From an uncultured Nitrospira sp. (GTDB lineage: Bacteria; Nitrospirota; Nitrospiria; Nitrospirales; Nitrospiraceae), in NCBI GenBank assembly GCA_902500805.1, contig CABVSA010000002.1, positions 117,469-181,468 of the forward strand: a stretch of DNA of 64,000 nt, read 5' to 3'. The notes below the pieces were generated by a model. It had not been told where the DNA came from and ran no database searches. It was given only the letters and a program-made list of their open reading frames with translations. The position numbers and the translations under genes were made by a program. Shown here piece after piece: positions 8,077 through 17,431 of the stretch (position 1 is its first letter; each line of letters opens with the position of its first letter).

Positions 8077-10287
8077 CTATCCATGCCGCTTCAGCCAAAG
8101 AGCAGAGAGGGGAGGAAGCGTCATCGTCAGGGAGTAGGGGAACCCATGGCTCGGAGTTTCCTCAGCATGCAGTCCTCCACCGTTTCCGAGATTGCTGCCG
8201 CCATAGGCGATGCCATCGGTATTGAGTAGTTCCCGATACCATCCCGCCTCTGGGACTCCGATGCGATAGCCATACCGGGCTATGGGCGTAAAGTTGCACG
8301 CACAGACGATTGCGTCACCCATCTTTCTCGACTTTCGAAGGTAGGCGATGACGGTGTTGTTGGAGTCGCTGAAGTCGATCCACTGAAATCCATCCCAATC
8401 AAAGTCGATCTCGTGTAACGCAGATTCTTGGCGATAGAGTTGGTTCAGGTCGTGGGTAAGCCGTTGTAACCCACGATGGGGCTCATGCTCGCAGAGATGC
8501 CAATCAAGGCTGGTGTCATGGTTCCATTCCTGCCACTGCCCGAACTCGCTGCCCATGAACAGCATCTTTTTCCCGGGATGGCTGTACATGTATCCATAGA
8601 GCAGCCGGAGATTGGCAAAGCGTTGCCACACATCGCCGGGCATCTTGTCGAGCAACGTTCGTTTGCCGTAGACCACTTCGTCATGAGAGAGGGCAAGGAT
8701 AAAATTCTCACTGAAGGCGTAGAGCAAGCCAAACGTGACTTGATTCTGATGGAACTGCCGATAGACAGGGTCGTACTGGAAGAACGCTAGCATGTCGTGC
8801 ATCCATCCCATGTTCCACTTGAACGTAAACCCGAGTCCTCCCATGTAGGTCGGACGAGAGACGCCTGGCCACGACGTCGATTCTTCTGCGATGGTGATGG
8901 TCCCGGGAAATTCTCGGTGGACAAGAATGTTGAGTTCTTTGAGCAGCGAGACTGCGCCGAGGTTCTCCTTTCCTCCGAACTCATTAGGAATCCACTCACC
9001 ATCCTTTCGTCCATAGTCGAGGTAGAGCATGGACGCCACGGCATCGACGCGTAATCCGTCGATGTGATACTTGTCCAGCCAGAAGAGGGCGCTGTTCAGG
9101 AGAAACGTCCGCACCTCGACACGGTCGTAGTTGAAGATCCGGCTATGCCAATCGGGGTGGTATCCCAGGCGTGGGTCGGCATGGTCATAGAGATGTGTCC
9201 CATCAAAAAGCGCCAACCCATGAGGATCATCCGGAAAGTGCGCCGGTGCCCAGTCAATGATGATGCCGAGCCCGGCTTGGTGAGCGCGATCCACGAACGC
9301 CATGAATCCTTGTGGCTCGCCATACCGACTGGTGGCTGCAAAATACCCGGTCGCCTGATAGCCCCATGATCCGTCGAACGGATGTTCGGTGATCGGGAGC
9401 AGCTCCAGATGTGTATAGCCGAGATCTTTGGCGTAGGGGATAAGCTTCTCCGCTAATTCGTGGTACGTCAGCCACCGATTGTTCTCCTCCGGCACCCGCA
9501 TCCACGATCCCAAATGGACTTCATAAATCGAAAGTGGAGTCGTAAGAGGATCTCTCGTCGATCGCGTTGTCATCCAGGCTTCATCCTGCCACCTGTAGCT
9601 GGACACATCGCGCACGACTGAGGCGGTCCGTGGGCGAAGCTCGCTGGCGAAGGCATAGGGGTCGGCTTTGAGCAGGAGAGCGCTGTGTTCCCCGGATCGA
9701 ATCTCGTATTTGTACAGGGTCCCTTCCTCGAGATCTGGAATAAAGAGTTCCCAGACTCCAGTCGCCCCACGGTTTGCCATGGGGTGGAGGAGTCCATTCC
9801 AGTCATTGAAGTCTCCGATGACACTGACACGGGCGGCATTCGGAGCCCAGACCACAAAGTGTACACCGCGGACGCCTGCGATGGTGCGGATATGGGCACC
9901 GAAATGTTCGTAGGCTTTGAGCAATGTTCCTTCGGAAAACAGGTGCAGGTCGAACTCCGTCAACAGCGGGGAAACAGCATAGGGATCGGATATCTCCGTG
10001 ACAGCACCGTCGAGGTGTGTGATGCGAAGTCGGTATGCGGGGATGGACGTGGTGTCTGGAAGCAGCGTCTCATAGAGACCTTCTTCGTAAATGCGTGTCA
10101 TGCGCCATAAGACGGAATTCGAGAGGAGTGCGACATCCTTGACGCCTGGTTGCCAAGCTCGGAGCGCAAGGTGGGGGCGATCGTTGAGCAAGATGACGTG
10201 GGGGCCAAGCACCGAGTGCGGATCCCAATGTGTCCCAGCTCTAAGCCGATCGACATCATCCTGTTGAACGGTTGGCTCGTTTGACAT
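8077..10287 (-). CDS. glgB: 1,4-alpha-glucan branching enzyme GlgB
   Basis: A 736-residue protein of normal GlgB length. It has the N-terminal CBM48-type beta-sandwiches (about residues 1-230) and the GH13 barrel with signatures T-H-L-E-L-L-P, D-G-L-R-V-D-A-V (nucleophile Asp), T-I-A-E-E-S-T (acid/base Glu) and A-L-S-H-D-E-V. The C-terminal all-beta domain ends in L-S-A-L-W-L-K. It makes the alpha-1,6 branches of glycogen in the cytosol. The glycogen synthase gene glgA lies far away at 33,041, so the pathway is split in this genome. GGATAGG lies upstream of the ATG. Downstream (7827-8076) nothing is recognised. Confidence 0.97.
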   Translation of the reverse strand: MSNEPTVQQDDVDRLRAGTHWDPHSVLGPHVILLNDRPHLALRAWQPGVKDVALLSNSVLWRMTRIYEEGLYETLLPDTTSIPAYRLRITHLDGAVTEISDPYAVSPLLTEFDLHLFSEGTLLKAYEHFGAHIRTIAGVRGVHFVVWAPNAARVSVIGDFNDWNGLLHPMANRGATGVWELFIPDLEEGTLYKYEIRSGEHSALLLKADPYAFASELRPRTASVVRDVSSYRWQDEAWMTTRSTRDPLTTPLSIYEVHLGSWMRVPEENNRWLTYHELAEKLIPYAKDLGYTHLELLPITEHPFDGSWGYQATGYFAATSRYGEPQGFMAFVDRAHQAGLGIIIDWAPAHFPDDPHGLALFDGTHLYDHADPRLGYHPDWHSRIFNYDRVEVRTFLLNSALFWLDKYHIDGLRVDAVASMLYLDYGRKDGEWIPNEFGGKENLGAVSLLKELNILVHREFPGTITIAEESTSWPGVSRPTYMGGLGFTFKWNMGWMHDMLAFFQYDPVYRQFHQNQVTFGLLYAFSENFILALSHDEVVYGKRTLLDKMPGDVWQRFANLRLLYGYMYSHPGKKMLFMGSEFGQWQEWNHDTSLDWHLCEHEPHRGLQRLTHDLNQLYRQESALHEIDFDWDGFQWIDFSDSNNTVIAYLRKSRKMGDAIVCACNFTPIARYGYRIGVPEAGWYRELLNTDGIAYGGSNLGNGGGLHAEETPSHGFPYSLTMTLPPLSALWLKRHG

Positions 10288-10479
10288 AGACCTATCCTAC
10301 TGGCGACGACTCTGATTAGGAAGGGGAAAATGCCATTCTTTGAAACAGCTGAGGCTCAGCTGTCCTGCCTGCCGTTTTCGACCGCATTCTCTATGTGGCT
10401 TTGATGAATTCATTGAGTATTGATCTCGCTTTATCACTGCATCCAGAGATCGCCGACTATGCCACATTGGTTCATTCAG

Positions 10480-10700
10480 TGAATATCGTCCCGTTCTGGT
10501 TGGCCTTGGGGCTCGCTTAGGAGGCAACGGTACCATCATCGGGGCGAGTGCCGATATCGTGATTGTGGATCTTTGGGGGAAGGCCGAGTAGCGGACTATC
10601 TTTGGGCAGATCTTCAAGTATGACTATTCGACCATGGTGGGATCGGTCGCGCTTGGTGCAGGTTGCCGTTGGCTGGTGTTTCCTGTACTAGGTCGACTAC
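10480..10700 (+). pseudogene. Remnant of an ArsB/NhaD/CitMHS-superfamily ion permease
   Basis: This stretch lies inside the 467-bp gap between glgB and the DUF4403 gene, which has no intact gene. Plus-strand translation gives P-F-W-L-A-L-G, then after a frame change near 10,510 A-R-L-G-G-N-G-T-I-I-G-A-S-A-D-I-V. That matches the conserved L-G-G-N-x-T-L-I-G-A-S-A-N motif of the SLC13/ArsB/NhaD permeases. An in-frame TAG at 10,590 interrupts it, and the readable similarity continues as I-F-G-Q-I-F-K-Y and V-G-S-V-A-L-G-A-G. At least one frameshift, one stop and the missing N-terminal part make it a decayed gene. The exact 5' limit cannot be set; weaker similarity might extend back to about 10,400. 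Confidence 0.65.
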
Positions 10701-10754
10701 AGCCAATAGTCACCCGTTCGATCAAATGGATGTGCTGGGCCCGATCGAGATGAA

Positions 10755-12296
10755 TTACGGTTTATCTGTGACGGTCAGACCAAGCGTTCCATCACTCATT
10801 GTGCGGATATGCAATGCAGTGACATCAGCAAATACTCCGATACCTTGCACCGACTCTACGGTTCCATGCATCGAGACGGATGGGCTGAGCGTTCGATTCA
10901 GTGTGGTGGCCAGTAGGCCTCGCACACGGTCCGTGGCCGCAGTCACTCCGAGAATGGATTCGCTGGCGATCAGGTCTCGAAACGTCGAGAAGTCGAGCCA
11001 AGTGGCCGTCTTCTGTAAGATCGTCTCTGTCTCGATGTCATAGCGGAGGCCGCCGATAGAAACCGTCTGTGTGAGGGTGCTTATTTCTGGTTTTCCGACA
11101 AAATACACGTGACCGACTGCGTCTCCCGAGAAATCGATTCGCACCACCACTTGGTTGCCGCCATTGCCCAAGATCGCCGCATTGGTAATGACAATGAAAT
11201 ACCCTTTCTTCGCGACGCGTTTTCCCGTGAGTCGGCTTGAAAGGTTCTTGGAGAGTGAGGCGTACTCCAAGGGAATGTCCGTGACGACATGGAATCCCGT
11301 GGGAATAAGCCGGTTTGCCAGTGTTGTGGGGAGTGAACCATAGAGCTGGGTGTCGGCGGAACCGTGGAATCCGGTAGAAGTTGGTGGAGTATCAAGTGGA
11401 GGAAGGGTTGTACCTCCAGCAGGTGGTTCCGGGCCGAAGAGGATGACCGGTTTTGCGGTCACGTGGATTGTGTCATCGACCATGGGGCCAACTCCAGAAA
11501 ATCCACTATGGCGGACTTTGTCGATATTGAACTGGAGCCAGGCATTCGGCTCTAACTGGATGGGGCTGCGCAGAGTATCCCAGGCAGTTTCTATGTGAGA
11601 CTTCACTGTCAGCGCATTGAGCCGGGAGACTGCGCGGTTGAGTCCTCCTCGAACGACGTCTGCCAGTCTCTGTCGCATTTCCTGCGCTACGTCAAGATCC
11701 GCGATTCGTATCTGGCATGGCTCAGTGGGGCTCACGGTCACACTAGCGACTGAGGCAGACAACCCGTACGTCGGAGTTAGCTCAGTCGCGATACTCCCGT
11801 GTATGGTGGCCCTTCTCGGCCATTCGCTGCCATCGCCACAGTGGAGCGCAGGGGCTCCAATTTTATAGCGAAGGGCAGTGCCGATAAATATATGGGAGCT
11901 GGACAGTTCAACCCCCTTCCACCATTCACGGAGAGCCATGCCTGACTGTGTGTCGTTGGCGTGCTGGACACCGGAGGCTGCCATCGTAAAATTATCTCGC
12001 TCTGCGTAGTATTTGTATTCAGCGCCTTTCGAATGTTTGATGAAGCTCCCCCAATGGTCGAATTTCTTTGGAATCACGCTGTCATCGTTGGCGGCAGCAA
12101 GAAACGGTGACAGGTCGATATGGACAGGAACGCTGATACTGGATTCTTGGGCCGGCGGAGAAGGTGGGTTCGGGGTCGCCGGTAGGAGCTTCGGTGCTGG
12201 TGGGTGAACAATAGGGGTATTGAGCGCGGTACAGCTCGCCAAAGACAGAATCAAGGATAGGGCTACGAGAGGATGGTTTATCAATTTGGGAAACAT
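10755..12296 (-). CDS. DUF4403 family lipoprotein
   Basis: A 513-residue protein with a lipoprotein signal (lipobox L-A-S-C, lipidated Cys at 22), then a Pro-rich linker (about residues 27-50). The large beta-rich body matches DUF4403: P-V-H-I-D-L-S near the start, F-N-I-D-K-V-R, and the late I-A-S-E-S-I-L-G-V-T-x-A-T-D-R-V-R. DUF4403 proteins are envelope lipoproteins of unknown role with a repeated lipid-binding-like fold. GGGGGAAAG precedes the ATG. The 245-bp region upstream (12,297-12,541) separates it from the CDF gene and probably carries its own promoter. No partner is evident. Confidence 0.85.
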   Translation of the reverse strand: MFPKLINHPLVALSLILSLASCTALNTPIVHPPAPKLLPATPNPPSPPAQESSISVPVHIDLSPFLAAANDDSVIPKKFDHWGSFIKHSKGAEYKYYAERDNFTMAASGVQHANDTQSGMALREWWKGVELSSSHIFIGTALRYKIGAPALHCGDGSEWPRRATIHGSIATELTPTYGLSASVASVTVSPTEPCQIRIADLDVAQEMRQRLADVVRGGLNRAVSRLNALTVKSHIETAWDTLRSPIQLEPNAWLQFNIDKVRHSGFSGVGPMVDDTIHVTAKPVILFGPEPPAGGTTLPPLDTPPTSTGFHGSADTQLYGSLPTTLANRLIPTGFHVVTDIPLEYASLSKNLSSRLTGKRVAKKGYFIVITNAAILGNGGNQVVVRIDFSGDAVGHVYFVGKPEISTLTQTVSIGGLRYDIETETILQKTATWLDFSTFRDLIASESILGVTAATDRVRGLLATTLNRTLSPSVSMHGTVESVQGIGVFADVTALHIRTMSDGTLGLTVTDKP

Positions 12297-12541
12297 TTGC
12301 TTTCCCCCTTTAGCAAGTCACAGGGCATGAGGTTTGCGGCGTCACACTGTCTTCAGCTTATGGACAACGAGTCCCGGTGATGAAGAAACGCGAGCAGGAT
12401 ACCAGAAACACAGGAGTGTTTGTCAGGCTTCAATTGAAGGAGTCTCTACAGATCTCGTGATAGCTTGAATTGGGTCCACGAAGTACTTCGCAAACCTTTC
12501 TACTGTGAGTGATCGCTTGACCAAGAAAGAGAAGCAAAGGA

Positions 12542-13498
12542 TCAGTGATGATGCGCGAAGGTGGGGGCTTCGTGGTGGTGCTCGGTCAGTTTCCGGAGAT
12601 CACAATGGATGTCGTCGGGATCGCAGCACTCGGTTTCGAGTTGGATGGTCATATGTTTGATACCGAAATCCGTGGTGATGCGGTGTTGAATGGTCTGGAG
12701 TAACGTCAGCGGAATGCAATGCTGCTCGATGATGACGTGGGAGGTGAGCATGATCATTCGAGGCTCGACCGCCCAGATGTGCAGGTCATGTACGTTCTTG
12801 ACGCCGGGGACCGCCTCCATGGTTGCGGCCACATGAGATGTGCTGATGCCTGGTGGTGTCGATTCCAGCAAGACCTCCATCGATTCTTTAAAAATGGGCC
12901 AGGCTCCTCGGAGAATGACTCCGACGATCAGTAGGCTCACGAGAGGGTCCAGGACCGTTAATCCTGTCAGGAGTATCGCGCCACCACTCACGATTACCCC
13001 GAGTGAGACCCAGGCATCTCCTAACATGTGCCAGAACGCACTGCGAATATTGAGGTCATCTTTCGCTCCATGTTGGAGCAAGAGGGCAATCGCCAGATTG
13101 GCAACGAAACTGACTGCCGCAATGACCATCACCCATCCACCGTCGACGGAAACCGGTTGTAGGAGTCGCTTGAAACTGACGAGCGCAATGCCACACGCGG
13201 TCAACAAGAGGATGAAACTGTTCAGGAAAGCAGCAATGATTCCGGCTCGGTGATAGCCGAATGTTCGACTCTCTGATGCGGGCCGTGCCGTGAGGAGGTG
13301 CGCGTAGAGGGCGAGAAAGAGCGATCCCTGGTCGACAAGGTTGTGGCCGGCATCGCTCATGAGGCCAATGCTATTCAGCATCCAGCCGCCGATGAATTCC
13401 GCAGCAATGATCACGGCATTGATGGCTAAGGCCAATTGGAGCCGAGATCGGAGATGCGAGTATGATGCAAGTGCCGTCATACGGGAACAGTGTCGCAT
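12542..13498 (-). CDS. Cation diffusion facilitator (CDF) metal-ion/proton antiporter
   Basis: A 318-residue protein with about six transmembrane segments in residues 15-210 and a cytosolic C-terminal domain (about 215-300). Metal-site residues are visible in S-D-A-G-H-N-L-V-D (segment 2) and H-M-L-G-D-A-W (segment 5), the H-x3-D arrangement of the Zn/Co/Cd CzcD/ZitB group. His-rich tails occur at the C-terminus (H-H-H-E-A, A-H-H-H). It exports divalent metals from the cytosol in exchange for protons. An alternative ATG at 13,480 exists, and neither start has a strong ribosome-binding site. It begins 40 bp after the preceding secreted-protein gene and may be the last gene of the tmk-holB-metG unit. 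Confidence 0.93.
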   Translation of the reverse strand: MRHCSRMTALASYSHLRSRLQLALAINAVIIAAEFIGGWMLNSIGLMSDAGHNLVDQGSLFLALYAHLLTARPASESRTFGYHRAGIIAAFLNSFILLLTACGIALVSFKRLLQPVSVDGGWVMVIAAVSFVANLAIALLLQHGAKDDLNIRSAFWHMLGDAWVSLGVIVSGGAILLTGLTVLDPLVSLLIVGVILRGAWPIFKESMEVLLESTPPGISTSHVAATMEAVPGVKNVHDLHIWAVEPRMIMLTSHVIIEQHCIPLTLLQTIQHRITTDFGIKHMTIQLETECCDPDDIHCDLRKLTEHHHEAPTFAHHH

Positions 13499-13538
13499 GA
13501 GCGACGCAACGCGGCAAGTCTTGCCGAAGGATTGCGCG

Positions 13539-14393
13539 CTAGTGAATTGATTGAGAGGGGGGACGTTCGCTCAGTACCGGATAGTTGGCTTGATCCATCC
13601 CGGTGTTGCCGGTTGCAAGATCGGTTGCAATGACTCGCAAGATGATTCCCTCGGGGACGTCCTTCAATGATGGGACAAAGAACGGAGCTTCGAAGGTGCG
13701 ACTTCCTTCATCATAAAACATCTGTAGTCGCTCGACGGTTCGGTCACCGATTACGACCTCCCCATAAATACGAATTTTTCGTGAGTCCCAATCTCCATAA
13801 GGACGAACCAAGGAGCCTGAAAGCGTTCTGACTGAGGCGCGAAGTTTGACATCGTCTTTCGCAATCAAGGTTTCACGTGGCTTAGGCCGTTCGATCTGGA
13901 CGAGGTACCCATAGAGGTGTAGCACGATGCCGTCCTGCGTCAGATCCTGTCCCGGGATCAGGAGCAGGGTCTTACTCGCTTTCTGCATTGCTCCCGGGTA
14001 GGCCAATGGTCCTTCGGCAGAGATGTCCACCAATGCCGGCTGCTGAAGGTGCAATGTGGTTGTAAACGCAGCGGAAGGACGCGTGCTATAGATCGGCTCT
14101 TCCATCATGTGGGGCGTGCGCATGATTTGATTTTGATCGCCTGCTTCGCCCTGTTGGAGGCCGGTTGCCAGAATCTGGCCCGTTGTCACATCGGTGATCG
14201 TGACTCGGGCCCCACCGACTTCGCGACCTAATACCATGGCTCCATGTGCAACTACCCGGACGAGCACAGTCGTCGGGTGAGGGCCATTGAGTGGAATGTT
14301 GGGAGGGGTTTGGCTATGGGCTGAAATGGTGAGGCAAGAAAACAGGATGAGGAAGGTGATGAGCCTCACTGGGACGAAGAGGAATCTTGTCAT
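13539..14393 (-). CDS. Secreted/periplasmic protein of unknown function
   Basis: A 284-residue protein with a clear N-terminal signal peptide (hydrophobic residues 9-24, A-H-S-Q cleavage region). The mature part is beta-rich, with Ig-like or transthyretin-like segments (V-L-V-R-V-V-A-H-G, A-R-V-T-I-T-D-V and K-I-R-I-Y-G-E-V-V-I). There are no cysteines or catalytic motifs that I recognise. Its ATG overlaps the metG stop by four bases (ATGA type), so it is translationally coupled to the tmk-holB-metG operon. An envelope role is likely; the specific function is unknown. Confidence 0.78.
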   Translation of the reverse strand: MTRFLFVPVRLITFLILFSCLTISAHSQTPPNIPLNGPHPTTVLVRVVAHGAMVLGREVGGARVTITDVTTGQILATGLQQGEAGDQNQIMRTPHMMEEPIYSTRPSAAFTTTLHLQQPALVDISAEGPLAYPGAMQKASKTLLLIPGQDLTQDGIVLHLYGYLVQIERPKPRETLIAKDDVKLRASVRTLSGSLVRPYGDWDSRKIRIYGEVVIGDRTVERLQMFYDEGSRTFEAPFFVPSLKDVPEGIILRVIATDLATGNTGMDQANYPVLSERPPSQSIH

Positions 14394-16363
14394 TTCACCT
14401 TCGTGCCAGGATCCACTTCTTCTTGGATGGTGAGCAGCCCACGTACATCCGCATCTCCCGCGGCGAGTACCATGCCTTGGGATTCAATCCCCATCAGTTT
14501 AGCCGGTTTCAAGTTGGCCACGATGACAATTGTTTTTCCGACAAGTGCGTCCGGCTCATACTTCTTGCCGATGCCTGCGACAATCTGACGCTGTTCGGTG
14601 CCTAGAGACACTTGCAACTTGATTAACTTCTCCGATTTCGGCACTCGCTCAGCGGACAGAATCTTTGCCGTCTTCAGCTGCACCTTCATGAATTCATCGA
14701 TGCTGATCTGTGGTACAGCCTGCACGGCAGGTGTGGTTGTGGATGTTGGTGCGGCAGCCGTTGGTTGTGAAGGGACAGGCGATTCGGTCACGGGTTTGGC
14801 TCCTTGTGTTTTCGAGTCGATGCGTGGAAAGAGAGATGGGCCTTTCCGAATGGCGGTTCCCGGTGTGAGACATCCCCATTTCGTTCTGTCGGTGGGTAGC
14901 GCCTGCGCGAATTCATCTGCAACGCCCAATTGTGCGCAGATTGTCTGGGCACTCTTTGGCATCACGGCATAGATGGCGATACTGAGGCAGCGAAGTATTT
15001 CCGCCATGGTGTAGAGCACCGTCTTGAGCTGCTCCGCATCCCGCTCATTTTTGGCCAATGTCCAAGGTGCGGTCTTGTCGACGTATTGATTGGCCAGTTG
15101 AACGACATGCCAGATCGCTTCAAGGGATCGGTTGAACTCCAACTGTTCGATATGGCGCGGTAATGTCTCGGCGAGTAGGGACATTGCGGCTTGTTGAAGT
15201 TCGTGCTCCCCGGGACCGGTATTCCCTGAAACTGGTATCACCCCTCCTTGAGTCCGTTCGATGAGGGTGAGTGTCCGACTCAAGAGATTACCAAGACCAT
15301 TGGCCAGATCGCTATTGATGCGGGTGATCATACCGGTGAGAGAAAAGTCTCCATCCTGGCCGAACGGGACTTCGCGCATAAGGAAGTAGCGAAACGCATC
15401 CACGCCGAATTCATCGACTATCTTGTTCGGATCGACGACATTGCCACGGCTCTTGGACATCTTTTCTCCGTCGACGGTCCACCAGCCATGAGCGAAAATG
15501 GTTTCCGGTAATGGAAGATTCAGTGCCATCAGCATGGTGGACCAATAGACCGCATGCGTGGTGAGAATGTCTTTTCCAACGAGATGGATATTAGCCGGCC
15601 AAAAGCCATGGCCAGCCGACTTCTCACGGGGCAGATATTCCAACGCAGAAACGTAATTGACCAGCGCGTCGAACCAGACGTAGGTGACGTAGTCGGTATC
15701 AAAGGGGAGTTCGATGCCCCAGGAAAGTCTGGATTTTGGTCTGGAGATCGACAGGTCGCTCAGTTTCTGGGTTTGCAAGAATCCCAGGACTTCATTCCGC
15801 CGTGACTCTGGGCGAATGAACCGATCGTGTTTCTTGATATGGTCGATGAGTTCGTCCTGGTATTGCCCCATTTTGAAAAAATAATTGTGCTCGCTGAGCT
15901 TCTCGACAGGGCGTTTGCAGTCCGGACAAACGCCGTCGGCCACGTCTTTTTCTGTCCAGAACCGCTCATCGAATGTGCAATACCAGCCTGAGTAGTCGGC
16001 TTTATAAATCAGCTGTTTATCGAACAGCTCTTGAAGGTATCGTTGGACGACCTTCTTGTGCGGAGCGTCGGTCGTTCTTATAAACGCATCGTTGGAGATG
16101 TTCAGCTTTCTCCAGAGGTTCTCGAATTGCGGTGCCAATTTGTCGCAGTGCGTTTGCGGGTCAATGCCGGCTTTGGCAGCAGCCTGTTGCACTTTTTGGC
16201 CATGTTCATCGAGACCGGTGAGAAAGAATACCTCGCGTCCACGCAGTCGCCAGTAGCGCGCCAGGACGTCAGCCGCAACGGTGGTATAGGCATGCCCGAT
16301 ATGCGGGACATCATTGACGTAGTAAATTGGGGTGGTGATGTAGAATGTGTCGCTTGTCGCCAT
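14390..16363 (-). CDS. metG: Methionyl-tRNA synthetase
   Basis: A 657-residue class I synthetase. It has the H-I-G-H motif near residue 21, a zinc knuckle region with G-V-C-P-D-C-K-R-P, the K-M-S-K-S loop (G-E-K-M-S-K-S-R-G-N), an anticodon-binding helical domain, and a C-terminal OB-fold tRNA-binding (Arc1p/Trbp111-like) domain from about residue 555 beginning F-M-K-V-Q-L-K-T-A-K. A Pro/Ala/Thr-rich linker (about 525-545) joins the last domain. The frame extends two codons further to a TTG at 16,369, and the ATG at 16,363 is preferred. It lies 36 bp downstream of holB in the order tmk-holB-metG, which is common in bacteria. Confidence 0.97.
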   Translation of the reverse strand: MATSDTFYITTPIYYVNDVPHIGHAYTTVAADVLARYWRLRGREVFFLTGLDEHGQKVQQAAAKAGIDPQTHCDKLAPQFENLWRKLNISNDAFIRTTDAPHKKVVQRYLQELFDKQLIYKADYSGWYCTFDERFWTEKDVADGVCPDCKRPVEKLSEHNYFFKMGQYQDELIDHIKKHDRFIRPESRRNEVLGFLQTQKLSDLSISRPKSRLSWGIELPFDTDYVTYVWFDALVNYVSALEYLPREKSAGHGFWPANIHLVGKDILTTHAVYWSTMLMALNLPLPETIFAHGWWTVDGEKMSKSRGNVVDPNKIVDEFGVDAFRYFLMREVPFGQDGDFSLTGMITRINSDLANGLGNLLSRTLTLIERTQGGVIPVSGNTGPGEHELQQAAMSLLAETLPRHIEQLEFNRSLEAIWHVVQLANQYVDKTAPWTLAKNERDAEQLKTVLYTMAEILRCLSIAIYAVMPKSAQTICAQLGVADEFAQALPTDRTKWGCLTPGTAIRKGPSLFPRIDSKTQGAKPVTESPVPSQPTAAAPTSTTTPAVQAVPQISIDEFMKVQLKTAKILSAERVPKSEKLIKLQVSLGTEQRQIVAGIGKKYEPDALVGKTIVIVANLKPAKLMGIESQGMVLAAGDADVRGLLTIQEEVDPGTKVK

Positions 16364-16399
16364 ACGCAAAGGAAGATATCAGGTTGGCGGCGCGTTTGG

Positions 16400-17428
16400 C
16401 TAGGTCGTGGCTCCGACTGGGACAAGCCCGAGTGCCTCACGGAGGCGAAGAAACGTTGTCTCGATCGCCATTTGTACGTTCAAGTGTCGGGTGGCTTGCT
16501 GCGCGTGTTTTTCAATGTCGCTCAAGAGAGTCAGCAGAAGGTCAATGTCTGCTCGGCCGGCGAATCGTTGCAAGTGGGGAACTTGATCGAGATGAAGGAT
16601 CTGGTCGCGATCTCCATCTACGAGGATAATCACAAGGTCACGGATCCATCGCGTCAGCCAGCTCAAGGTCTCCGCTCCCCGGTCCGATTTGGCCAAGGTT
16701 TCTGATGCCGATAGGATGGTGGTGCTGGAGATCAATGATTCAGGTTTCACCAATGTCAGGCACTCTTGTTGGCGCGCCCGAACTTCTGTCACGTTCATGG
16801 TGAGTGCCTCTCCGATGCGGCTGTCGGTCAGCAGCGCCAGGAATCGAGCGTCATCGGGTGGAAGCTCCCGCTTGAGAATCAGTGCGGCTTCCACTTGTGT
16901 TCGAGCCGGTGAGGTAAAGCGAAGCGCTTGGCAGCGTGACCGAATGGTGATGGGGAGTGCGTGGAGCCGACTGGTGACCAGAATAAACAGACTATGACCC
17001 GGAGGCTCCTCCAATGTCTTGAGCAGGGCATTGGCTGCGCCGATAGTCATGCGATCCGCATCGTCAATCAGGCAGATCTTTTGCTCGCCGATGAGAGGCC
17101 GATAGACAAACTGCTGTTCGAGTTCTCGGATCTGCTCAATCTTGATTTGGGGTGTGGCCGCCTCCGCATCGGGTTCGATGACAAAATAATCGGGATGCGT
17201 CTGAGCCGCGACCTGCAAGCACGAGCGGCATTGGCCGCAACTGTCTGGGGACTCGGTGAGCACTGGGCGGTCACAACTCAAGACCTGCGCCAGCCTCACG
17301 GCAATCATGCGCTTGCCAATGTGGGCATCGCCGTGGAAGAGATAGGCGTGAGCGAGTCTCTTATTAGACAGACTAGCCTGGAGGAGAGAAATGGACTGCT
17401 CGTGGCCTGTAATATCGGTAAACGGCAT
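16400..17428 (-). CDS. holB: DNA polymerase III subunit delta' (clamp loader)
   Basis: A 342-residue AAA+-type clamp-loader subunit. It shows the degenerate P-loop G-D-A-H-I-G-K-R, four cysteines of the zinc module (C-D-R-P then C-G-Q-C-R-S-C), C-L-I-D-D-A-D-R-M as Walker B region, and the S-R-C sensor motif in T-I-R-S-R-C-Q. Delta' helps load the beta sliding clamp during replication. It starts three bases after the tmk stop codon and precedes metG, which supports an operon. The C-terminal helical collar domain is less conserved but present in length. Confidence 0.93.
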   Translation of the reverse strand: MPFTDITGHEQSISLLQASLSNKRLAHAYLFHGDAHIGKRMIAVRLAQVLSCDRPVLTESPDSCGQCRSCLQVAAQTHPDYFVIEPDAEAATPQIKIEQIRELEQQFVYRPLIGEQKICLIDDADRMTIGAANALLKTLEEPPGHSLFILVTSRLHALPITIRSRCQALRFTSPARTQVEAALILKRELPPDDARFLALLTDSRIGEALTMNVTEVRARQQECLTLVKPESLISSTTILSASETLAKSDRGAETLSWLTRWIRDLVIILVDGDRDQILHLDQVPHLQRFAGRADIDLLLTLLSDIEKHAQQATRHLNVQMAIETTFLRLREALGLVPVGATT

Positions 17429-17431
17429 AGA

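Noticed and set aside
10297..10617. 106-codon minus-strand frame between glgB and the DUF4403 gene
   Set aside because: It is antisense to the permease remnant, whose plus-strand motif explains the conservation, and its own translation shows no family features.
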